Part shown: positions 11,483 through 21,235 of the stretch, in pieces
How the letters are laid out: each line of letters opens with the position of its first letter
Position numbering within the stretch: the stretch's first letter is position 1
Source: Enoplolaimus lenunculus
Taxonomy: Eukaryota; Nematoda; Enoplea; Enoplida; Thoracostomopsidae
DNA length: 64,000 nucleotides
Reading direction: 5' to 3'
Assembly (NCBI GenBank): GCA_030248215.1
Contig: JASANG010002124.1
Span: forward strand, 113,700 to 177,699
Translations under genes and position numbers: made by a program
The notes under the pieces: model-generated
Database searches by the model: none
What the model was told of the DNA's origin: nothing
The model's input: only the letters and a program-made list of their open reading frames with translations

Positions 11483-14400
11483 TCACAGTTCCTTCTTTGT
11501 TTCTCCTTCTCCACCGGCTGCTTGTGCTGCTGCGCGACGTTCACGACTAGCTTGAATAGCTCTGCTGAAATAGTAAAAATGCTAAATCAAATTCTTCGTA
11601 AAAGAAAGTCATCACGAAATTTTAAATTTAAACTCATAATAAATGCTACCATTAACACACTAATTTTTTCCTTTCCGAAAAAATTACACATTCGCAAAAT
11701 AGACACGCAACCAAGCAATAACTTTTGGAAATATATAAAATTTATTGAAAAATCAACATTTACCTCAGTGCATCCCAAATGCCACCCATAAACAGGGCAC
11801 AAAAAAGGTTTTCAAACGGACCAAACGGATCGTGAATATGAAAGAAAATTGCGTTCAATTTGAAATACACAAAAAATGCAACAATGGTGAAGTAAATGAT
11901 TTCATGTGGATACGCCGAGAGGTACGGTGACTTCTTTTCCAGTACAAACACGATTGAAGCTAATATACACGCCTTCGTGTAACTGAAAACAAAACCAAAC
12001 TTGTACCACAACGAACGATGCTATCGTTTAGCTGCTAAAACGAGTGTTTTAAACAAAAACTATCAATTTCTAGACGCAAAGCACGAAAGTACTCTATCCA
12101 GCAAAAAATTCGGACAAATACATTCGCATCCCACGGCCATAACCCACAAGAACTGCAGTGAAACAACTTTGGTAATTTGAAACAAAACATGTACAGCAAT
12201 AAAACAAACCACAACTCACAAAGTAGGCCTAAGAAATTCATTGTGACCAGGAGCCCATACGCCGCGAACTAACTGCTCCACCGTCCTAACAATGCCAGCA
12301 CCAGCACCTGCAATCCAAAATATAACAGTTTTGCAAGTATTCAGAAACGAAGTTTAAATCCCAGGAATATACACTCATGTGCAGCTTAAGACGAGTACAT
12401 CGCATGCGAAACTAATTGGTAAAACCGACAGCAACAGTTTGATAACAGAAAATCCATTGAAACGTTTTTCGTTAGCTCTTCTGGGTTGCCACCAGGGTTC
12501 TACCGGATAGGTGGATACCGAGGTGGATATTAATGCATATTTCTCCAAAAAGTTCAACTTGATCATGCTAATTTAATATTATTTGTTGTTGCTGTTGGAA
12601 TGTTATAATTTTGCTTCTACACACCTTTAGCTGTGCCGACCATGACCATAACAATAACAGCATTTGGGTATGCTTTAGCTGCATGCAGAACACCTGCTTG
12701 AACCTAAAATATATGACCAATATAGCCAATATTTACACCGTAACACAAATGTCGACAACTAAAGATTCTCGTATCGATATGCATCCATAGCACTCCTGGA
12801 AAAATAGCATGTGGTGTTCGTGTTTGTGATTAGAACCTATTGGACACCGCAGAACGGACACACTGTCTCTAAACCAAGAAATTATATGGCTAGTAAATAA
12901 TTCTACGAATTTGTAATATGCTTACAATTTGCAAATTTACAAAATTACACAGTCGATATGTTTACTTTGTAGGCGCGATAAATTTCTTTCATTAACAAAA
13001 GCACCAAATTGACTGGGAAGAACTTGCCAAACTTGTAGCAAATGTCCATCGGTGAATAAAAGATAAAGTACCTAGAATTTAATTTTTAAATACATACTAA
13101 CAAAACAAGAATTGACAGCTATATATAGTAGTATGATATTTCGCCAATATTGCAATAATCTCAAACAAGCGTAGCACCTAGCACCAGTTGGTGCTAAGTT
13201 ATGTAAATATCAAACCATCGAGTGGCGAGCTTCAAAATTTAGCATGAACTTTTAATTAAGTCTAATATCCGCAACTGCTGTAGTTTGCTTGATTAAAAAC
13301 ATAGACTATAAATGCTGCCTACCAAAATTAAGAGAACAGAGCTATTTCAATTAAAAACCTACCAATGTGTGTTCGTATTTCAATCACAACAATTTTCACC
13401 AAAACATTTCCTTACCACACAATCGTGGCCAGTAACACGTCCTCCTGGCGCTTGAAAGGAGTGATAACTGGTTCACCCATAATGAAATTTGCAAGAAACG
13501 ATCCCGCGAAGCACATCAACATAGATGACATCCATGTTGCGAAAGGATGTTTTCTTGAAAATGCATTGGCACCTAAAAATCGCAACAAAATAGCAAACAA
13601 ACATGCATAACACAGCAATATGTCCTTTTCAAGCATACAATCAACCGGTGCGAGGTTCCAACAAAACCTAACACAACACCGGCAGCAGGAACAGAAACAG
13701 ACTTTTTGATGTTTTCATTGATTAGCCAAGATTACAGGTACTACAAAACATGCGTAAATGAGGACTACAAAAATATACGTCGAATGAGGAATGCGCAGAC
13801 GAAACTCTAGTTGCGAATTCCGCAGAGAAAGTTTGCAGGAATCATGGTGGAACCCTTGTATATTATATAGTTGCAAGTTAAAACTAGGAATGAGCCGATT
13901 AATCGGCATCAACATCGGTAACAATCGGCACTTTTAGTGCGTATCGGCATCGGTACTGCAAAAAAACGCCGATTCTTTGCCGATACTAGTTGCAGATAAC
14001 AATCAGGTGGAATGCTATCAATTTCATTTGTAGGCGCATATCAGTGTGTCTGCTCAGGAAAATTGTTATCTCTCTTGCGTTTGTGTTCAAACAAATTAAT
14101 TGAAATGAACCGTTCTTATAAAATTACAATCATTTCTGATCGTTAAGGTTTAAGTTTTTATATAATGATGTTGAAGGGTAAACCTAAACGTTAGCCATCC
14201 ATGTCATAATGTGGAAAAATAATCGCTTTAAGGGAACTTGATATTTTACTAATACAGTCAGAGCGTTGAATGAAGTAAACAAGTACCCATTTTTAGTGGT
14301 TTACGCATTACAAATAGCCTAAAATACGAGAAAAATATTGCTGCGTCTATCAACTCAAACTAGCTCAGCTAATATCTATTGTGTATTGCTTTTAGACCTG

Positions 14401-15472
14401 TTTGGTCTCGATTTGCAAACCCCTGAGACTCAAGAAAAGCGAGACCGAGACCAGCCAAATCAAGAGTTGTCGAGATCGCCGATCCCTGTACGCGTGCACG
14501 TATATTTAGCCCTTGAGAAGATTATATTATTGGTCACGTGGTGTATATAAAGGATTGCATCCTTGACTCAAAAGCGAGAAGCCTGTGCTTCCATTTTCGG
14601 TGTGATCATATCTCTTGGAGAAGTTCGAATCTCGGGGTGAACATATCTTTTGGAGGAAATTTGGGGAAAGTTATGTTTGCTTACAGTCCTTTGTAACTGA
14701 CATACAGTGCTATAATATAGTGGTGCAATTGTCCTTGTGGTATGATGGGCCAGTGGTATAGTATGTAGCATGTCTGTCTTGCAAGACGGTTCCGGGTTCG
14801 ATATCCGGCTGGTCTAATATTACATCGCCTATTCCACAGCACCATAATACGTTTGCCCTCGGTCTAAGTCAGGTAATAAAGAAACCGTGCCGTAGTGGCT
14901 AACGACTCGGTAGTCACCTATGGAAACAGCTGGCTACGTTAACAGAATGGTGTACCGTCTTGGCTATATGCTACACAAGTTTCGGTGTGGGTGGCTAGTG
15001 AGCGCTGCTTGTCAGACACAAAGGATGGACAGCGTATGTGAGATCATGGCTGTCTAACAATCATTCTGTCTGGAAGGTGAGGCGTGCGTGTGCTGTTTAT
15101 CCCCTTACAACCCGCACCTGGCGATATATTAGTCCTTACAATTACTTCGAAGAAACGTGCGCTACAGCCAAATTATACAATTTTGGAACCCCAAGTAGAC
15201 ATGATTAGAATATATCAAACTTTTCGCCAAAATCGTGTTAACTGATTCGTCCTAAACTTAAATCGGTCCGAAACATTGTCCCCCTGTTTCTCTAATTCTG
15301 AAAGGCAAATTTCAACGTATGGCGAACGACATTTTTGTATACCTGTTGACAGATCATCGCGAACAACCATACACATAACAGCAAAGTCTGCTATTGTGAA
15401 ATAAGGATGCATTTTGAGACGAGCAACTTTGCCAGCCCATTCTAAGAAAAGTTCTGGCGATAATTGCAACAT
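11483..15472 (-). CDS. TMEM38: trimeric intracellular cation channel (TRIC/TMEM38), 7 coding exons
   Basis: Monovalent cation channel of the ER/SR membrane, known to support calcium release by counter-ion flow. Minus-strand coding exons: 15343-15472, 13416-13572, 12966-13071, 12625-12703, 12220-12307, 11764-11982 and 11483-11564. All junctions are AG/GT with matching phases, giving 287 codons with the stop (286 residues, close to the usual TRIC length). Family landmarks follow in order: MHPYFTIADFAVMCM, HPFATWMSSMLMCFAGS, LLATIVWYFIFYSPMD, KEIYRAYK (the lipid-binding KEV-R region), KGAGAGIVRT after the fourth exon (GAGG in vertebrates), and a last membrane block FYFK-like through FGPFENLF. 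The tail is basic and ends TKKEL. The ATG at 15472 was chosen because the protein aligns from there with known TRIC starts. A splice-acceptor-like TTTTAG just upstream suggests a further 5' UTR exon. A or B type cannot be told. Confidence 0.93.
13885..13995. repeat. GCCGAT-type hAT MITE fragment
   Basis: CTAGGAATGAGCCGATTAAT followed by repeated ATCGGCATC motifs and ending GCCGATACTAG. This is a short relative of the element at 54651-54886. It lies in TRIC intron 1. No target duplication is clear. Confidence 0.5.
14747..15130 (+). repeat. tRNA-derived SINE-like repeat
   Basis: 14747-14815 resembles a tRNA: acceptor arms GGGCCAG and CTGGTCT pair, and CCGGGTTCGATATCCGG forms a T arm with a good B box. 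The anticodon loop (TTGCAA) is one base short and the whole is only 69 nt, so it is a relic. A second polymerase-III-like stretch, GCCGTAGTGGCTAACGAC, lies near 14890, followed by unique-looking sequence. Lies in TRIC intron 1 on the opposite strand. Confidence 0.5.
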
Positions 15473-16271
15473 GTTCACAACTTCTCGTACTAAAATTAAA
15501 TTCAACTAGCTAACCCTTTAAATGCTTCAAAATTGATGGCGTCGCACGTAGCAGAACGTTCACCAAGAACAAATGTTTTATTCTGGCTACTTCATAAAAT
15601 CAGGCATTCCACATGTTCTAGTTTGTAGTTTTATTAGTTCATGCGCAGAATTTCTCAAGACTACGTCACAAAGTATCAACATGCAGTTTTAATACTTTTA
15701 ATGACCCCATAAAAACAATTGTTTTAATACTCTGTTCAAAATACCTCTCTAGATAATGCAGGAATGAGTGATGGTTATTTACGCTGAACTAGTCGTGCGG
15801 TTGGGCGAATGCCGGGACATGCGAATATATGTACTGTACATACGTACGTATAAATACCACAAGTGTTTCGAGCCTGGGTTTGCCTGCCCTACTGCTGCTT
15901 ATCCTTATCTAAGACCAATTTGACTTCTTTCAGCGGAGTATTGACCAAGATTCTTAACAACCCAATTTCTCGACATGTTTAAAGATTTTGACATATCCTA
16001 GATGATAGGTATTGACCGTTGTAAAGTTGACTTCTCATAGTCAGTGTGAACAACACACTGCAGTGACGAACCAATCTGATGTATTTAAATGTATAATTGA
16101 GTGGGGGAAAACGATTTAGAAGATATAAAAGGTTGGTCTCGGTAGACTATGCGAAAATTGCGTGCGTAAAAGAATATCAAATTCAAAAGGAGTTAAACCC
16201 TCCGATACATACATAATATAAAAGTAAATGCTTGTGAAAATATTGCATGGAAATTGAACAACAAAGCACGT
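15473..16271. other. region upstream of TRIC, no gene recognised
   Basis: Probably holds the TRIC 5' UTR exon(s) and promoter on the minus strand, because an acceptor-like TTTTAG ends about 20 bp before the chosen ATG. I cannot place the transcription start. Confidence 0.4.
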
Positions 16272-16480
16272 GGACCCATATTCTGAAATGCGTATAGTTA
16301 TCAGTTAGCGATAGACTTTAATTTCAGCACCTCCCACATTTCGAGGCGGAGAAACGAAAATCGGCAGAAAAGTATGACAAACAATCGCAAAAATGCTCAA
16401 AATTTCATAGCTCAATATTCGTCTACGAGATTTGTCTAGAAGCTGGTGAAAACTGCTATATACATTTGAAAATACAGACC
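16272..16480. mobile_element. F-type MITE
   Basis: About 209 bp with imperfect inverted ends: GGACCCATATTCTGAAATGC on the left and, read inverted, GGTCTGTATTTTCAAATG on the right. Fragments of the same left end occur near 2187, 2903 and 13150. No target duplication is visible. Confidence 0.6.
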
Positions 16481-16763
16481 ATAGTTTTTGTTACATAACA
16501 AACCATTCAGGGTCACAATCAGAAAAACGCATGTAAATTTGGGCTATTGTACGCTTCCTCCACATTTTAAAAATTAAAGGCTTAGGTTTCGCTTACGAGC
16601 CGGTGGGCTGAAAAGTACAAGATCCAAATTTGCGCTGATGCTTTATATGTTGTGTGCTTTCGTTAAAAATCGATTTAGGATTTAAGTTAACAAATGTTGT
16701 GCGCAACCTGTTCTAGCTCCACTCAAGCAGAATGTGAAACGAGCCCAAAATCAAGAAATATAA

Positions 16764-16866
16764 AAAAGATTCTTCAATTTTATGCCTAAGTTTAAGCCTA
16801 AGGAAAAAATTCCTCTAAAACACAAGCTTATTTCATTGCAGTCCCACGGAAAAACGATTAGCATCT
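16764..16866 (-). repeat. GGCC-family interior fragment (CCTAAG-type, B6)
   Basis: ATGCCTAAGTTTAAGCCTAAG followed by a stretch inverse to the CAGTGGGAC / CGTTTTTC landmarks of B1-B4. Neither terminal GGCC nor a duplication is visible, so it is a fragment next to A3. Confidence 0.45.
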
Positions 16867-16876
16867 AATCTATATA

Positions 16877-17559
16877 CTGTAGTGACCCGAATAGGAGGGC
16901 GAAACTGGTATTTATTTGGAATCTCCATAGAGGGTGTCTCAACCCCTTTTATTTGGTTAGAGACTGTTATTTATTTTTACCCACCCTCCGCAAAATTTAA
17001 TCGATACAGCAACTGTCCGTTGAATTAAACGTTTATTTGTCTTGTATCAAAAACTTTAAGGGATAATGCAAGGTTATGCTGAATAATAGAAATGTATCAA
17101 ACCTTAATCATGCTCTACAGTTTCGAACTCAACTTTATTTGGTCTTGGAGTCATTTATGCACTATATACAATTAATGGCCAATATAAAGAATAGGGGCGG
17201 AAAATAGTATCAGCATATTCTTAAACCTAAGCCTAAGCGTAAGAATGAGCATATTCCTAAGCCAAAGCCTAAGCCTAAACCTAAGCCTAAATGCCAAGCA
17301 CAAAAATCAGTCTAGAACTTAAGCGAAAAATTTTCAGTTTACTATCTATAAGGTTACTTTTATCTAGTCCCACAGAAAAACGTTCCGCCCCTGATCCTCA
17401 CATGGCCCAATCAACGAGATTTGACATTTATGGACTCTAATTAGGGCATAAGGAAGGACTCTATCCGCTTACGGGCTCTTTATTAGAGATGCGGAATCTT
17501 GATTGGGACTCAAATTGGGACCCCTCTTTTAATACCATTCTTATTCGCGTCACTACAAT
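16877..17559 (+). mobile_element. CTGTAGTG-type element (A3), interrupted by B3
   Basis: Begins CTGTAGTGACCCGAATAGG and ends CTTATTCGCGTCACTACA. The usual internal landmarks are present on both sides of a 231-bp insertion at 17177-17407. Without the insertion and its duplication the length is about 440 bp, like other copies. Confidence 0.8.
17177..17407 (-). mobile_element. GGCC-ended element (B3) nested in A3
   Basis: Begins GGCCAATATAAAGAATAGG and ends TCCTCACATGGCC, so the two ends are inverted copies of the GGCC(C)ATGT terminus, each followed inward by AGGGGCGGAA. The interior has CCTAAGCC-type repeats. Flanks CAATTAAT (17169-17176) and CAATCAAC (17408-17415) match at 6 of 8 positions, taken as a diverged duplication. 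Confidence 0.78.
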
Positions 17560-17744
17560 TTATGTGCCGAAATTTTTGGTCAATTATATCATTGTTAGAC
17601 CTTCAAGCGTTGGCGAGCAGAAAGAAGACCTAATTTTAGTAAATATATGCTAAAATTATATGTTTTGAAATTTCTGCCAGATAAAGAACAAAAACCTTTA
17701 TCAACGCCATAAATACTAAATAGTCACTGGCTGGCTTTCTGCAA

Positions 17745-17960
17745 CCCTACTTAACCCTTTCTTACATGAATATTTTCAGTTTCATATGAGATGTAATGTC
17801 AACGTAAGATTCGATCCCCAGTCTCAAAGATGGGAGGCGTTTATGATGACCACTAAGCTATAGGAGCTTGACGCTCGAGCCCGACGGGGCTCTCACGTCT
17901 TGTGGAGATTTTGCACTGCGCATATATGTTATAATTGTCTATGATTGAAAGGGTTAAGTG
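17745..17960 (-). repeat. tRNA-derived SINE-like repeat (family 2)
   Basis: Read on the minus strand: ATAGCTTAGTGGTCATCATA (A-box-like), CGCCTCCCA, GGGGATCGAATCTT (B-box-like), then GAAAATATTCATGTAAGAAA before GGGTTAA. The same order of blocks occurs on the plus strand at 24985-25095, so this is a family rather than a single tRNA. Confidence 0.6.
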
Positions 17961-18184
17961 TGTACTCAGCAACAACATAATCAATTTTATCGTTTTTAAA
18001 AGCTTTCTTATGTAAATTCTTTGTCATTTACTAAATTTTATGCTTTGCAAACTAACAGCTCAAGCATGTATTACGTTTGACCGAACTGAAATAGTAGACT
18101 CATGTTGCCCCCATGACGTATATAAAACAAAATTATGTGTCCCTTGTCATGACACTGGTACAAACTTGACATTTTTGGTTTTGT

Positions 18185-18600
18185 TGGCTTTTCCAGAGGG
18201 TACCCCCTTGTTATTCGGTTATGGACTGTTATTTATTTTTAACCCACGCTCCGCCGCCCTTTGTTACGTTACTGATATCTATCCGGTACTGCAATTATCC
18301 GTTGAATTAAACGTTTATTTTTTGTCTTGTGTCAACAGCTTGAGCGATAATACAAGGTTATACTTAGGAATGTACTTTCAAAATTTAAGTACGCTTTAAA
18401 GTTTCGAACTCAAATTATTTGGTCCTGGAGTCATTTATGCGCTATAATTAGGGTTAGTTGTCATTTACGGACTCTAATTAGGGTTTAGGGACTCTATGCG
18501 CTTACGGACTCTTATTAGGGATACGGACTCCAATTGATTCCTGCTCAAAATGGTGACCCCCCTCTTATTAACCCTCCCCCTCTTATTCGGGTCAATACAG
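18185..18600 (+). mobile_element. CTGTAGTG-type element, left end lost (A4)
   Basis: Picks up at CCAGAGGGTACCCCCTTG and then carries all downstream landmarks to CTTATTCGGGTCAATACAG followed by TA. The short frames across it are chance frames. Confidence 0.75.
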
Positions 18601-19565
18601 TATCACGGGCATGCGACATAAACAGGAATTTTATGGGGTAAGAGTTTTCAACTCCACGTCACCCCACCCGCGGATTATTTGCGTGGAGATTCCAGTAGCG
18701 ATCCCCGCCACAACGCCAGCTTTCGGACCTGGTGGGCGTCATTTAGGTTGTGATACTGATATCTGAATATCTGTAATCATTAAAAAAGCATGTCCTAAGG
18801 ATTTATTACAAATGATTAATTAATGACGCTTATCCTTTTCAATTGCTATTTGCCATTTTTGACTGTTCCTTGACTCCTTGAAGCGAGGCTAAAGCTCCAT
18901 GTAATCATGCAAGTTTCTGCTGTAAGTACTCGCAACTGTATTATTTGCACGTGAAATTTTTTGACGGAAAGAACTAACATTGTACTTGCAACTGCAAGTT
19001 TTGTTCGGAAACACTGGAAAGACATTATGAAATGTTAGAGACTTGCAGAATTGCAGATAAAAAATTTTAGCACAGCAATATGTAAATATATACGTTTTAT
19101 TCATCCCAATTGGAAAGGCATCGGCTGGGTTTTTGTTAGCAGGGGCGGGCGTAACCTGGTGTTCGAAATTAGGGATACCAGTGGTTAAAAGATAAGAGTC
19201 TGAGAATTGAACGCAACACAAGCCCATTTGTGCGAAGCGCGAAAGTTTTTGAAAATTTTCTTTTGATCTTTGAATGAGTAGTTCGATCAGCAGAATCGGA
19301 TGAATGTTAACAAAATTTGAAGAAAAATTTCTGTACTGGCTCTAAATAATATAGCATTTAACTAACAATTGTGAGGTCCGTGCATAAGAGTAGCTTCAAA
19401 AAAATGCAGTTACCGACTCTTGTTTACATACGCACAGCCTAATAAATAAATAAACAAACAAATAAATAAATATATATCCATTGAAATTACGGGAGATCAG
19501 GGGGGCGGCAGCCTCTTCGAGCAGAAGTAAAGAAAATTTTTCTAGGTGGAGGAGCTTTTCTTTGT

Positions 19566-19751
19566 TGTGGGCCAGCTGTTCCTCTGTGCCAACTGTCCTG
19601 CTGTCCCAGTGTCCTGCTGTCCAGCTGTCTCCACTGTCCGAACTGTCGCGCTGTCGCAACTGTCCTACTGCCACAACTTCCAAGCTGTCTTAAATGTCGC
19701 GACTGTCTTAGCTGTTCCAACTGTCCCGCTGTCCAAACTGTCCCAATTGTC
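19566..19751. repeat. CTGTCC minisatellite (about 9-10 bp unit)
   Basis: Tandem, diverged copies of CTGTCC plus three or four variable bases (for example CAACTGTCCCG). It abuts the GGCC-ended element B4. The inverse unit, GGGACAGC, makes up the array at 56150-56400. Overlapping frames on both strands arise from the repeat. Confidence 0.85.
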
Positions 19752-19964
19752 GGCCCATGTAAAGATCAGGGGCGGAACGTTTTTCAGTGGAACTGCAATA
19801 GAGCAAGCCTAAACTTTAGACTAATTTACTTGCTTGCTCTTAGGCTTCAGGCTTAGGCTTAGGCTTAGGAATATGCTCATTCTTACGCTTAAGCTTAGAC
19901 TTAGGCTTAGGCTTAGGCTTAGGCTTTGGTTTTGGCTTAGGAATATGGTTATATCACTCTGACC
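19752..19964. mobile_element. GGCC-ended element with TTAGGC array (B4)
   Basis: Starts GGCCCATGTAAAGATCAGG, carries GGCTTAGGCTTAGGCTTAGG-type arrays and ends CTCTGACC. Flanks CAATTGTC (19744-19751) and CAATTATA (19965-19972) agree at 6 of 8 positions. The array is the longest TTAGGC-like run in the window. Confidence 0.7.
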
Positions 19965-20103
19965 CAATTATATGTGCAGCGTACTCCTGATACATTGCTG
20001 TCCGGGACAGCGGAACGAGTTTAGGGTAACATTGGCCACTTGCCTTACAGTCTAGAAAATTATGCTTGCAAAAGAACCTAAGTGGCTTTGTATATATAGT
20101 ATT

Positions 20104-20508
20104 CAGGATGGACCGGAATTATAAAATACCAAACAGGAAACGGAGTGTAGAAAGAATACCGTAGCCGGAGCTGAAACCCGAAACAAAAAATACTTGTTTC
20201 CGAAAAATTCACCTTTAACGCTATTTTATCGTTTTTAATGGTGTAAACACAATATTTAGAATGCCAAAATCTTGAAACGAATGCAGTAGGTGGAAACGTA
20301 TGATAAATTATGGGTATGGTACAAATTAAAAAGTATGCCATACACACTCAGACAATTTTAGAAAAATAAGTACTTATAATATATATGCCATATTCAATGC
20401 CGAAAATACCAGAAAATTCCGGTAAAAAAATACCGGACTTATTACCGGAACCGGTTAGTGAAAAATACTGGATTTCCCCACCGCAACCGGAATTCCGGTT
20501 GTACCCTG
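20104..20508. mobile_element. hAT-like MITE, CCGGAATTCCGG family (K2)
   Basis: 405-bp element starting CAGGATGGACCGGAATTA and ending GGAATTCCGGTTGTACCCTG. Flanks ATAGTATT (20096-20103) and ATAGTATC (20509-20516) form an 8-bp duplication with one mismatch, as expected for hAT. Confidence 0.8.
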
Positions 20509-21235
20509 ATAGTATCTAATAGTAGGTATATATGTAATTTACTAAAATTTGGTCGGCATGTATAAATCATTATCACGAGTCAGATCCACAGGCTTAAGCG
20601 TCAGTAATTAACGAATTGCTAAAACCTGCGCTATTGTTTACCAACCTGCACTATATTGCACATTCGCTTTAACCATATAAAATTGTCAGCTGAACTCTGG
20701 CTGAGGTTTACGAGTTCGCAGCGAGGTTTTGGAATTTTTTCAACACCAGCTCGCTTAAATATAAGTCGTACCACACATCTCACGTGCAATTTTAATATTT
20801 TTGAAAAATACTCAGATTGTTTTTGAAAGATTTTATACAACACATATTGTCAAAACAGAAATGTTTTCACAAAAATATAGAATGAAGACCTCAAAAGAGA
20901 ACGATATTAAAGTTCAAAAAGTTGATATGTTTGCTTTCCTTATAAATAGCAGGATACCAGGTTAATTAATTTAAAAGGACCTTTCTGCATAAGAATTTTA
21001 TAAAATGGCGGCTATTTCTCTGACAGGAGTGAATGACAGTCTGTACTAGCGGATAAATGGCCGGTGCGTCGGTTGGAATTTAGATTACTCACCAAACTGA
21101 AAAAAATTGGTTATGTAACTATTTTTCCAACTTGTTCGTGGTCGGCTGTTTATATAAAAACACCAGTTCAGATTAATTAGTGTCACACCAGCCCTTCGTT
21201 TGAGCACACTTTGACATACTATTTCCAACCGAAAT

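Noticed and set aside
14747-14815. Functional tRNA gene with TGC or GCA anticodon
   Set aside because: The anticodon loop is a base short and the D arm is poor, so a SINE head is more likely.
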